This document shows positions 18,956 to 29,364 of a DNA stretch of 64,000 nucleotides, one piece after another. The stretch is from Pseudomonadota bacterium (GTDB taxonomy: Bacteria; Pseudomonadota; Alphaproteobacteria; Rhizobiales; Hyphomicrobiaceae): contig JAEZRM010000072.1 of assembly GCA_023412805.1 (NCBI GenBank), positions 17,356-81,355 on the forward strand, read 5' to 3'. Below the pieces are notes generated by a model, which worked only from the letters and a program-made list of their open reading frames with translations, searched no databases and was not told the origin of the DNA. How positions within the stretch are numbered: the first letter of the stretch is position 1; the number at the start of each line of letters is the position of its first letter. A program made the position numbers and the translations under genes.

Positions 18956-19969
18956 ATGCCGAGCGCGTTCATCACCGGGCTTGCCGGGCCGACACTGCTC
19001 GAAGCCGAGCGATCTTTTCTCGCGTCGACGCGACCGGCTGGCGTCATCCTCTTCGCGCGCAACTGCGTCGCGCATGAGCAGATCAAGCGCCTGATCGACG
19101 ACGCCCTGAATGCCATCGGCAGCGCTGACACGCTGGTTCTGATCGACCAGGAGGGTGGCCGCGTGCAGCGCCTGCGCCCGCCGCTCGGCCGCGCGCTGCC
19201 GCCGGCTGCGGCGTTCGGCGCGCTCTATACCAGCGACCCCGCCGAGGCCGGCCGCCTCGCCTTTCTCGTGAGCCGGCAGAATGCTGAAGACCTCCGCGCG
19301 CTCGGCATCAACACGAACTGCGCCCCCGTGCTCGATGTGCCTGTTCCCGGCGCGCACGATGTCATCGGCAACCGCGCTTACGGCGCGACCGTGCAGCAGG
19401 TTGTGGCGCTCGGTGCGGAGGTTGCTGCGGGACTGACGGCGGGCGGCGTGCTGCCCGTGATCAAGCACATTCCCGGACATGGTCGCGCGGGAGCCGACAG
19501 CCATCATGATCTGCCGGTCGTGGACACGCCGCGCGCGACGCTCGAGACGACGGACTTCGCGGCGTTTCACGCTCTGTCGCATCTACCCGCTGCCATGACC
19601 GCGCACGTGCTGTTCACGGATCTCGACGGGGAGCATCCGGCGAGCACATCGCCGTCTATCACCCGTGACATCATCCGCGGCGCCATCGGCTTCGGCGGCC
19701 TCCTCATGAGCGACGATGTCAGCATGAAAGCGCTCGGCGGGCCGCTCCGGGACCGTACGAGGGCCGTGCTGGCCGCCGGCTCGGATCTGGTGCTCCATTG
19801 CAATGGCATCATGAGCGAGATGGAGGACGTCGCAGCGGAGAGCCCTGTTATTTCAGGATGTTCGCGGACGCGTCTTGCTACCGCACTGGCCGTTCTGCAA
19901 CATCATGAGCCCTTCGAGCCACAACTCGCCGAAGCCGCGATTTCGCGCGCGCTGTCCGTCACGGCATGA
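18956..19969 (+). CDS. nagZ: Beta-N-acetylhexosaminidase
   Basis: A 337-residue GH3 enzyme of peptidoglycan recycling that releases GlcNAc from anhydro-muropeptides in the cytosol. It shows KHIPGHGRA (170-178), DSHHDLP (181-187) and LMSDDVSMKAL carrying the catalytic Asp, all NagZ signatures. The start at 18956 is set by a textbook AGGAG five bases upstream. A longer frame from 18908 would translate intergenic repeat sequence and is rejected. scpA follows after 70 bases. Confidence 0.93.
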   Translation: MPSAFITGLAGPTLLEAERSFLASTRPAGVILFARNCVAHEQIKRLIDDALNAIGSADTLVLIDQEGGRVQRLRPPLGRALPPAAAFGALYTSDPAEAGRLAFLVSRQNAEDLRALGINTNCAPVLDVPVPGAHDVIGNRAYGATVQQVVALGAEVAAGLTAGGVLPVIKHIPGHGRAGADSHHDLPVVDTPRATLETTDFAAFHALSHLPAAMTAHVLFTDLDGEHPASTSPSITRDIIRGAIGFGGLLMSDDVSMKALGGPLRDRTRAVLAAGSDLVLHCNGIMSEMEDVAAESPVISGCSRTRLATALAVLQHHEPFEPQLAEAAISRALSVTA

Positions 19970-19985
19970 ATCAGCTAATGCTGCC

Positions 19986-19994
19986 TGTGGATAA
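19986..19994 (-). other. Perfect DnaA-box-like 9-mer upstream of scpA
   Basis: TGTGGATAA is the reverse complement of the consensus DnaA box TTATCCACA. It lies in the 70-base gap between nagZ and scpA. A single box is not an origin; it may be chance or a DnaA regulatory site. Confidence 0.3.
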
Positions 19995-20039
19995 GGGCTG
20001 GATAACCCAGCTTGCCCGCAAGGGTGTCAAACGACGGCC

Positions 20040-20888
20040 ATGATGGACGGCGGCACGGGCGAAGCGAGTGCAAGCCCCGAGGAATGGGGCGATCCGGAGC
20101 GCGGGGACACGCCCGCGCCCGAGGAAGCCTTCGTCGTCGACCTCGAAGGCTTCGAAGGGCCGCTGGATCTGCTGCTGGCTCTGGCGCGAACACAGAAAGT
20201 CGATCTCGCGCGCATATCGATCAACAAGCTCGTCACCCAGTACCTCGACTACATCCGCGAAGCGCAGAAGCTGCGGCTCGAACTCGCGGCCGACTATTTG
20301 GTGATGGCGGCATGGCTCGCCTTTCTGAAGTCGCGCCTGCTCATTCCGCGCGAGCAGACCGCGGACGATGGCCCGTCAGGTGAGGAACTCGCCGCGCGCC
20401 TCGCCTTCCGTCTCATGCGGCTCGAAGCCATGCGCAATGCCGCCGCGCAGCTTCTGACGCGCAAGCGCCTCGATCGCGATATCTTCCCGCGCGGTATGCC
20501 CGAGGGCGTCAGAACCATCCGCACGCGCGAGCATTCGGCCGAGATCTACGACTTGCTCAAGGCCTATGCCGAGCAGCGCACGCGCACGACCATCAAGCGC
20601 GCGCATGTCGTGAAGAAACGCACCGTGTGGTCGATCAAGGATGCACGTCAGCGCTTGGAGACACTGGTCGGGCGGGCAGCCGGGTCATGGGTGCAGCTCG
20701 ATTTCTTTCTCGAGCAGTTCCTGCCGTCGCCGGAGCTTGGCCGCACCGCGCTCGCGAGTTCGTTCGGCGCCACGCTCGAAATGGCGCGCGAAGGTCATAT
20801 CGAGATCCGACAGGCCGGCCCATTCGCGCCGCTCTACATCCGACGCAAAGAGGCAGGTGCGGAATGGGAGCGCGTGAGCGCCGGGTGA
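20040..20888 (+). CDS. scpA: Segregation and condensation protein A
   Basis: A 282-residue kleisin of the SMC-ScpAB condensin complex, which organises and separates sister chromosomes. The N-terminal motif FEGPLDLLLALARTQKVDL and the AADYLVMAAWLAFLKSRLLI helix that binds SMC are clear, with a winged-helix C-terminus. The first ~30 residues are acidic and variable. It is followed by scpB after 48 bases. The start could be 20040 or the next ATG at 20043. Confidence 0.95.
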   Translation: MMDGGTGEASASPEEWGDPERGDTPAPEEAFVVDLEGFEGPLDLLLALARTQKVDLARISINKLVTQYLDYIREAQKLRLELAADYLVMAAWLAFLKSRLLIPREQTADDGPSGEELAARLAFRLMRLEAMRNAAAQLLTRKRLDRDIFPRGMPEGVRTIRTREHSAEIYDLLKAYAEQRTRTTIKRAHVVKKRTVWSIKDARQRLETLVGRAAGSWVQLDFFLEQFLPSPELGRTALASSFGATLEMAREGHIEIRQAGPFAPLYIRRKEAGAEWERVSAG

Positions 20889-20936
20889 ACGGAGTAGGCC
20901 GCGGAGACGTATACCTGCGAGAAACGAGGGCGAGAC

Positions 20937-21779
20937 ATGGTTCCACCCAAGCTGAGTATCGCACCGGACAGTGAGATGACGAGTAACGAGAAACGAGAAC
21001 AGGGTTCTGACACAGGCGAACTGCGCCCGTCTCAATCGGAGCGCACCGGGCCGCCATTGCGCCCGCTGCCGGCGAACATCTCCGCTTTGCCGTCCGCCGA
21101 CCGGCGCGAGAAGCTGCGCGTGCTCGAAGCGCTGCTGTTCGCGGCCTCCGAGCCGCTCGACGTGCAGCATCTTGGCGGTCATCTCGCCGAGGGCGACGAC
21201 GTCAATGCGCTGCTCACCGAGCTGCAGGGCTTCTATGCCTCGCGCGGCATCAATCTCGTGCGCGTCGCCGGCAAGTGGGCCTTCCGCACGGCCGACGATC
21301 TCTCCTTCCTGCTCGAGAAGCATGCGAAGGAAGAGCGCAAGCTCTCCAAGGCTGCGCTGGAGACGCTCGCCATCATCGCCTACCATCAGCCAGTGACGCG
21401 CGCCGAGATCGAGGAGATCCGCGGCGTTCAAACGTCCAAGGGCACGCTCGACGTACTGCTGGAAACAGGCTGGATACGCCCGCGTGGGCGTCGCCGTGCA
21501 CCCGGCAAGCCCATCACCTATGGAACGACCGAGACGTTCCTCGATCACTTCAATCTCGACACGGTCAAGGATCTGCCGGGCCTGCAGGAGCTCAAGGGGG
21601 CGGGGCTTCTCGATGCCAACCTGCCGCCGGACTTCAAGGTGCCCGAGCCGACCGATGTCGCCGCGCTCATGCCGGATGAGCTGCCGCTCGAGGACGACGC
21701 CGATGCGGCGCAGGAAGAAATGGACCTCGACTTGCCGGACGATGAGGAAGGCGATATGGGCGAGAAGGACCGCACATGA
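20937..21779 (+). CDS. scpB: Segregation and condensation protein B
   Basis: A 280-residue dimeric winged-helix partner of ScpA. Conserved segments are LRVLEALLFAASEPL, LSKAALETLAIIAYHQPVTR and a GRRRAPGKPITYGTTETFLDHF core. A long acidic C-terminal tail (residues ~225-280, DEEGDMGEKDRT) extends past the fold. The first ~45 residues are poorly conserved, so the ATG at 20976 is an alternative start. In many relatives tatABC follow scpB, but here an ABC ATPase does. Confidence 0.94.
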   Translation: MVPPKLSIAPDSEMTSNEKREQGSDTGELRPSQSERTGPPLRPLPANISALPSADRREKLRVLEALLFAASEPLDVQHLGGHLAEGDDVNALLTELQGFYASRGINLVRVAGKWAFRTADDLSFLLEKHAKEERKLSKAALETLAIIAYHQPVTRAEIEEIRGVQTSKGTLDVLLETGWIRPRGRRRAPGKPITYGTTETFLDHFNLDTVKDLPGLQELKGAGLLDANLPPDFKVPEPTDVAALMPDELPLEDDADAAQEEMDLDLPDDEEGDMGEKDRT

Positions 21780-21914
21780 GGGTGCTCACTTAGAATTCCT
21801 CCAGACTGCGGCCGATCGAGGTGACGGTTGGTCTTCAAGACACTGCTTGGACGAGTTGGGCCGCGCGCACAGACCGGCAAAGGGGCTGCCGCGACTGATG
21901 CGGGGCACGGCGCC

Positions 21915-22976
21915 ATGCGTGCCGCCACGACTTTCGCCGCGCGTCTGACCTTCGAGGCGATCGAGCGCAACTTCGATGACGTGCCCGCGCTGGCGGGCGT
22001 CAGCCTCGATATCGCGCCGGGCGAGGTTGTCTGCCTTCTCGGACCTTCGGGCTGCGGAAAGACGACGCTGCTGCGCATCGCGGCCGGCATCGAGCGGCCG
22101 ACGCGTGGACGCGTGCTCATCAACGACCAGGAGGTCGCCGGTCCTGAGCGCTTCGTGCCGCCGGAAGAGCGCAATGTCGGGCTCATGTTCCAGGACTTCG
22201 CGCTCTTCCCGCACCTGACCATTCTCGACAACGTCGCCTTTGGCTTGCGACAGCTTCCCTCGGCCGAAGCACGGCGCGAAGCACTGGCGCTTCTGGCGCG
22301 TGTCGGCCTCGAACACTATGCCGACCAGCATCCGCACATTCTTTCGGGCGGCGAGCAGCAGCGTGTGGCGCTCGCGCGCGCGCTGGTGCCGCGACCTGCC
22401 GTCATGCTCATGGACGAGCCTTTTTCCGGTCTCGACATCCAACTCCGCGAGCGCCTGCAGGAGGGCACGCTGGAGCTCCTGCGTGAGACGCGCGCAACCA
22501 GCATGATCGTCACGCATCACCCCGAAGAGGCCATGCGGCTTGGTGATAGGATCGCCGTCATGCGCGCAGGGCGCATCGTTCAGCTCGGGCGCGCCGAAGA
22601 TCTCTATCGCCAGCCGGTCGATCTTTTCGTGGCTCGCCTTTTCTCCGAGATCAACGAGATCGCATGGCCGGTCGCGGGCGGCGTTCTCGTGACACCGCTC
22701 GGCACATTTCCCGCGCCCGCCATTGCCGATGGCGCCAAGGCCGTACTCTGCATCCGCCAGCGCGCGATCAAGCTCCTGCCCGAAGGACAAGGCCATCCCG
22801 CGCGGGCGCGTCACGTGCGCTTTCTGGGCGATGCTGCGCTCGTCGAGATGGCCGTGCAGGGCTTCGATGCGCCGATCAAGGCCATGGTCCACGAGAGCGA
22901 AGTGCCGGAGCGCGGCCGCGACATCGGCATCGAGATCGATCCGCAGCGCGCGCTCGTGTTTGCGGCGGAGACGTAG
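21915..22976 (+). CDS. ABC transporter ATP-binding protein (Fbp/Pot-type) without adjacent permease
   Basis: A 353-residue ATPase from the ATG at 21915; an open frame from a TTG at 21828 would add 29 residues. It shows Walker A LLGPSGCGKTT, a Q-loop in VGLMFQDFALFPHL, signature LSGGEQQRVALARAL, Walker B AVMLMDEPFSGLD and the switch His in MIVTHHPEEAMRLGD. A ~110-residue C-terminal TOBE-like regulatory domain follows. This layout fits ATPases of Fe3+ or polyamine importers. No permease or binding-protein gene is next to it, so it must work with components encoded elsewhere or be an orphan. Confidence 0.87.
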   Translation: MRAATTFAARLTFEAIERNFDDVPALAGVSLDIAPGEVVCLLGPSGCGKTTLLRIAAGIERPTRGRVLINDQEVAGPERFVPPEERNVGLMFQDFALFPHLTILDNVAFGLRQLPSAEARREALALLARVGLEHYADQHPHILSGGEQQRVALARALVPRPAVMLMDEPFSGLDIQLRERLQEGTLELLRETRATSMIVTHHPEEAMRLGDRIAVMRAGRIVQLGRAEDLYRQPVDLFVARLFSEINEIAWPVAGGVLVTPLGTFPAPAIADGAKAVLCIRQRAIKLLPEGQGHPARARHVRFLGDAALVEMAVQGFDAPIKAMVHESEVPERGRDIGIEIDPQRALVFAAET

Positions 22977-23011
22977 ACCTTTCAACGAGCAGGCATAGCG
23001 CCGTCTCCCCG

Positions 23012-24199
23012 ATGCCGTATCGCTCGCCCACAGTCCGTGCCGTTGCTGCTCTGTCGGTGACCCAGCTCATTGGCTGGGGCGCGACGTTCTGGCTGCCCGC
23101 GGTCACGGGGCCCGCCATGGCGAGCGATCTCAGCATGGCGCTCCCCATGATCATGGCCGGCCCGACGGTCATGCTTGTCGTCATGGCGATGGCGGCCTGG
23201 CCGCTGAGCACCATCTTCGAACGTCATGGTGCACGGCCCGTCATGGTCTTGGGATCGCCCCTCGGTGCGGCCGGCCTACTGGTCATGGCATTCGCGCAGG
23301 GCCCGGTGAGCTATGCCGTGGCGTGGATCATGATCGGCCTTGCCGGTGCCGGCATGCTGACGACGCCCGCACAAATCGCCGTCGCTGAGATCGCCGGCGA
23401 GAAAGCGCGCGAGGCGCTCGGTGTGCTGATTCTCGCCGGTGGGCTCACGTCGACCATCGTCTGGCCTTTGACGGCGCTTCTGCAGGCCCAATGGGGCTGG
23501 CGCGCGACGACACTGCTCTATGCCGCCCTCATGCTGCTCGTGTGCACGCTGCTGCATTGGACCATGCTTGCCCGCAGGCCGAAGGAGAAATCTGCCGCGA
23601 AGACCACGGCCGAGCCCGCCGCAATCGACCGGCCACGCTTCGCCTTGCTCGCCATGAGCTTTGCCGCGAACGGCTTCGTCACCTGGGGTTTTGCGCTGAC
23701 CATCATCATCCTGTTCGAGACCGGCGGCCTCGATCATGCCAGCGCGTTGGCGGCCGCAGCCTTTATCGGAATTGCGCAATGGGCAGGGCGCATGGTCGAC
23801 TTTATCGGCGGCCGGCGCTGGTCGAGTTTCGTCACAGGTCTTGCCGGGGCGGCCCTGTTTCCGCTGAGCTTCCTCGTGCTTCTGCTGAGCACCAGCTTTG
23901 CCGGCGCCATGCTTTTTGCCACGCTCTACGGTATTGCGAGCGGCATCACGTCCGTCGCCCGCGCGACGCTGCCGCTGCAGATTTTTCCCTCAGGCGCTTA
24001 TGCGCGCGCATCATCGCAGCTCGCCGTCCCGCTGAATCTCTCCTTCGCCGCTGCACCGCCGATCTTCGCGGCCATTCTCACCGCTGCCGGTCCTCATACT
24101 GTGCTGTGGCTGGCGTTGGTGGTTTCGATCTTCGCCTTCGGCGCGCTGCTCGTGCTTTGGCTGCTGCACAGCCGAGCGCAGTCCACTCCCGGGCAGTAG
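23012..24199 (+). CDS. MFS transporter
   Basis: A 395-residue protein with twelve hydrophobic helices. The loop after helix 2 has the FERHGARPVMVLG motif typical of the major facilitator superfamily (G-x-x-x-D-R-x-G-R related), and a ~25-residue cytosolic loop (RRPKEKSAAKTTAEPAAIDR) separates the two halves. The start is the ATG at 23012; the open frame extends upstream inside the ABC gene. Substrate is unknown. It lies 35 bases after the ABC ATPase, so the two may be cotranscribed. Confidence 0.82.
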   Translation: MPYRSPTVRAVAALSVTQLIGWGATFWLPAVTGPAMASDLSMALPMIMAGPTVMLVVMAMAAWPLSTIFERHGARPVMVLGSPLGAAGLLVMAFAQGPVSYAVAWIMIGLAGAGMLTTPAQIAVAEIAGEKAREALGVLILAGGLTSTIVWPLTALLQAQWGWRATTLLYAALMLLVCTLLHWTMLARRPKEKSAAKTTAEPAAIDRPRFALLAMSFAANGFVTWGFALTIIILFETGGLDHASALAAAAFIGIAQWAGRMVDFIGGRRWSSFVTGLAGAALFPLSFLVLLLSTSFAGAMLFATLYGIASGITSVARATLPLQIFPSGAYARASSQLAVPLNLSFAAAPPIFAAILTAAGPHTVLWLALVVSIFAFGALLVLWLLHSRAQSTPGQ

Positions 24200-24200
24200 G

Positions 24201-24217
24201 TCGCGCTTCCAGCGCGA
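24201..24217. repeat. Palindromic unit TCGCGCTTCCAGCGCGA
   Basis: This is one copy of a palindrome also seen at 6515-6531 and 18845-18859, differing only in the loop. It sits just after the MFS stop codon, followed by a CAGGGCTACCGCCCTG palindrome. Confidence 0.6.
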
Positions 24218-24241
24218 ACAGGGCTACCGCCCTGTAACCCG

Positions 24242-24274
24242 TCCGGGGGACACCCCCGGAACCCCCCGCTTTTT
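24242..24274 (+). terminator. Probable terminator of the ABC/MFS genes
   Basis: The stem TCCGGGGG/CCCCCGGA with an ACA loop (24242-24260) is followed by a C-rich spacer and five T (24270-24274). It has the same build as the elements at 6338 and 6464. It runs to the stop codon of the convergent SDR gene. Confidence 0.6.
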
Positions 24275-25067
24275 ATGACTTTTCGGGCATCACGTAGTTG
24301 AGCGGTAGGCGGCCGCCATCGGCGTAGACCGTGGTGCCCGTGACGTAGCTCGCCTCGTCACTCGCGAGCCACGCGACGATCGCCGCAATCTCCTCTGGCT
24401 GGCCGACGCGGCCCATGGGCGTGCGCGAGAGAACCTTCTTGCGGAATGCCTCGTCCTTCACGACGCCTGCTAGCAGCGGCGTCTGGATCGTACCGGGGCC
24501 GACGGCGTTCACGCGAATACCCTGCGGCGCGAGCGCTATCGCCATCGCTTTCGTGAGCTGTGCGAGACCGCCCTTCGAAACCGAATACGCGACGTGATCG
24601 GGCAGCGCGAACACCGCATTCACCGAGCTCATGTTCACGATTGCGCCGGCCGTACCGCCTTCCGTGCGCGGGCCCTGCTTCACCATCTGCCGTGCCGCGG
24701 CCTGCCCCGCGAGGAAGGCACCTTTGAGGTTCACGCCCAGAATGCGATCGAACTCTTCGATGGGAAGATCGAGGAAGGGCGCATCATCGACGATGCCGGC
24801 GTTGTTCACGAGCACGTCGATGCGCCCGTGCGTCTCGAGCGCCTTGGCGATCAGATTGTGTACGTCGAGCTTCTCCGACACGTCGCAGTCGACGAAGTCG
24901 GCAACACCGCCGCTCTTGCGAATGCTTTCCGTGACGGCATTGCCTGCTTCAGCGTTCACATCGGCGACGACGACCTTGGCGCCCTCGCGCGCGAGCCTGA
25001 GCGCACAGGCTTCGCCGATGCCTTGTCCGGCGCCCGTGACGATCGCAATTCGGTCGTTGAGCAGCAT
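24273..25067 (-). CDS. SDR-family NAD(P)-dependent oxidoreductase
   Basis: A 264-residue classical short-chain dehydrogenase/reductase. It has the cofactor motif TGAGQGIG (11-18), NNAG (88-91), catalytic Ser147/148, and Tyr161-x-x-x-Lys165 in VAYSVSKGG. Asp36 after the second strand (VVVADVNAE) suggests NAD preference. It resembles 3-oxoacyl-ACP reductase/glucose dehydrogenase-like members, but no substrate can be assigned. The start at 25067 is the canonical MLLNDRIAIVTG. It ends 17 bases after maeB on the same strand, so cotranscription with maeB is likely. Confidence 0.88.
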   Translation of the reverse strand: MLLNDRIAIVTGAGQGIGEACALRLAREGAKVVVADVNAEAGNAVTESIRKSGGVADFVDCDVSEKLDVHNLIAKALETHGRIDVLVNNAGIVDDAPFLDLPIEEFDRILGVNLKGAFLAGQAAARQMVKQGPRTEGGTAGAIVNMSSVNAVFALPDHVAYSVSKGGLAQLTKAMAIALAPQGIRVNAVGPGTIQTPLLAGVVKDEAFRKKVLSRTPMGRVGQPEEIAAIVAWLASDEASYVTGTTVYADGGRLPLNYVMPEKS

Positions 25068-25084
25068 TTTCTTGTCCTTGGGTG

Positions 25085-27376
<2,292 letters not shown>

Positions 27377-27446
27377 TCGCCGTGGTCCTCGTTGCATGCC
27401 GGCAGCCTGCATGTTTGCCACAGAACCGTGGCGGAGTGCCAATGTC

Positions 27447-27800
27447 ATGCGCACGTTTATGAACGGCACAGAGCATTTGTCGCGCGCGAGTCGCGGTTTT
27501 CTGGCTGGTGCTGGGTTCGGCGTGCTGGCCTTGCTGACGGCGTGGCCGGTGCATGGGGCGGACGCGCCCGAGGGGCTGCCGCCTGCCAACTGGCCGACTT
27601 CCCAATATCACGCGCTCATCGACGGCTGGGGGCGGACCATTCCGTGCCGCTGCCGGTTCAACGGCAATTCCTACCGGCTCGGCGAGATCGTGTGCATGAA
27701 GACACATGTCGGCACCGTTCTCACACGCTGCGACATCGTCGAGAACAATACGTCGTGGATGCCGAGCCGAGAGCCCTGCGTGCCCGACGCCAGCACCTGA
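27447..27800 (+). CDS. Small secreted cysteine-containing hypothetical protein
   Basis: A 117-residue protein from the ATG at 27447, with GGAG upstream. An N-terminal signal peptide (AGFGVLALLTAWPVHGA) is followed by a compact domain of about 75 residues. It has five cysteines in IPCRCRFNG, LGEIVCMKT, TRCDIVEN and EPCV. The pattern CRCR...G-x-x-Y-x-LGE-x-x-C...NNTSW recurs, as I recall, in uncharacterised proteins of Hyphomicrobiales. No function is known. Periplasmic location is inferred from the signal peptide. Confidence 0.72.
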   Translation: MRTFMNGTEHLSRASRGFLAGAGFGVLALLTAWPVHGADAPEGLPPANWPTSQYHALIDGWGRTIPCRCRFNGNSYRLGEIVCMKTHVGTVLTRCDIVENNTSWMPSREPCVPDAST

Positions 27801-27807
27801 TCGCCCC

Positions 27808-29112
27808 TCAGCCCGCCAGCAGATGCCAGCCGACGCCGAGCGCGCCGCAGATCGCGAGCGACGTCATGATGCCGCGATGCATCCAGAAGAGCAGCACGAA
27901 CGCGACGCCCGTCAGGATCAGGGCGACCCAGTCGAGGCTTGCAGGCTCGGGCAGATAGAGACGTAGAGGTCCGAGCCATGTCGTGGTGCTCTCGCGGCAG
28001 AGCACGTTGAGCGCGAACCAGACCGTCAGGTTGAGGATCACGCCGACGACGGCCGCGGTAACGGCGGCAAGGGCCGCCCTGAGCCGCGGCTCGGCATTGA
28101 TGCGCTCGATGTAAGGTGCGCCGACGAAAATCCAGAGGAAGCACGGTGCGAACGTCGCCCACAGCGCCACGAAGGCACCGAGTGTGCCCATGAGCAGCGG
28201 CGATCCACCACCGTGCCGGTAGGCAGCCAGAAAGCCGGCGAATTCGGTGACGAGGATGAGCGGCCCGGGTGTGGTTTCGGCAAAGCCGAGTGCATCGACC
28301 ATCTCACCGGCGGTCATCCAGCCGAAGTGCTGAACCATATCCTGCGCGAGATAGGCGAGGACGGCATAGGCGCCGCCGAAGCTCACGACGGCGAGCTTCG
28401 AGAAGAGCAGGCCGAGTTGCGACGTGACGTGCGCGCCGCCGAGGATCATGGCCAGGACGGCGAGAGGTACGATCCAGACGACGAGCCAGATGATCGTCGT
28501 GCGCAGTGTGTCCGCGAGACTGACCGTCGGTGCGGCGCGTGCGCTCTGATCGGTGAGACCTGCGCCGGTCGCGAAGCCGTAGAGCGCGGCGGCGAGAACG
28601 ATCAGCGGGAAGGGCACGGCGAAGAAAAAGATCGCAATGAACGCCAGGGCGGCGAGCCAGCGGTGGTCGGAAGCCGTCAAGCCGCGCCGCGCGATACGGA
28701 TGAGCGCCTCGACGACGATCGCCAGCACCGCAGCCTTGATGCCGGTCAGAAGTGCCGTGGCGAGCGGCAACGTGCCGAACATCGCATAGAGTGCCGCCAG
28801 CGCGAGGATGATCAGCGCACCGGGCAGGACGAACAGCAGGCCCGCGGCGAGACCGCCGATCGTCCCGTGCATCCGCCAGCCGACATAGGTCGCGAGCTGC
28901 ATGGCCTCGGGGCCGGGGAGCAGCATGCAGAAATTGAGCGCCTGGAGATACGACCGCTCGTCGATCCATTTGCGCTCATCGACGAGCATTCGATGCATCA
29001 GGGCGATCTGGCCAGCCGGACCGCCGAACGAGATCAGGCCAATGCGCGCCCACACACCGAGCGCTTCGGCGAAGCTCGGCCGCCCGGCCATGCTGTTTTG
29101 AACGTCACTCAT
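27808..29112 (-). CDS. chrA: Chromate efflux transporter ChrA
   Basis: A 434-residue long-chain CHR-family protein with two homologous halves. The first half has WARIGLISFGGPAGQIALMH and LNFCMLLPGPEAMQLATYVG. The second has FSKLAVVSFGGAYAVLAYLA and ETTPGPLILVTEF. The FGGP...PGP motif pairs are the family signature. It exports chromate (or sulfate-like anions) across the inner membrane. The start at 29112 is MSDVQNSMAG; the open frame reaches 29160. No chrB regulator is nearby. Confidence 0.9.
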   Translation of the reverse strand: MSDVQNSMAGRPSFAEALGVWARIGLISFGGPAGQIALMHRMLVDERKWIDERSYLQALNFCMLLPGPEAMQLATYVGWRMHGTIGGLAAGLLFVLPGALIILALAALYAMFGTLPLATALLTGIKAAVLAIVVEALIRIARRGLTASDHRWLAALAFIAIFFFAVPFPLIVLAAALYGFATGAGLTDQSARAAPTVSLADTLRTTIIWLVVWIVPLAVLAMILGGAHVTSQLGLLFSKLAVVSFGGAYAVLAYLAQDMVQHFGWMTAGEMVDALGFAETTPGPLILVTEFAGFLAAYRHGGGSPLLMGTLGAFVALWATFAPCFLWIFVGAPYIERINAEPRLRAALAAVTAAVVGVILNLTVWFALNVLCRESTTTWLGPLRLYLPEPASLDWVALILTGVAFVLLFWMHRGIMTSLAICGALGVGWHLLAG

Positions 29113-29364
29113 GCGCGTGCCTGCCCCCCGCTTGCCATAGCCGGCTGCCCGATCGCGCATATTTGCATTTCAGTTGTGTGACAGTCGCGCGCTCGATCGA
29201 AGTGGGCGGGTTCATCCCGCACTGCACGATGACCGGGTTTTGACACTGTCCCGGCGCTGATAGCCTGATCAATCGTGAGCATTGATTCCTCGGCCCCGAA
29301 CCTTCGGCACTGCCGGTCTCCCCGCTCATGCCGCGCTGCGACGCTACGAGATCGGGCATTCGGA

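Noticed and set aside
22664..23011. Upstream extension of the MFS frame into the ABC ATPase gene
   Set aside because: The extra residues are Arg-rich and out of frame with the ABC protein; the conserved MFS start is the ATG at 23012.
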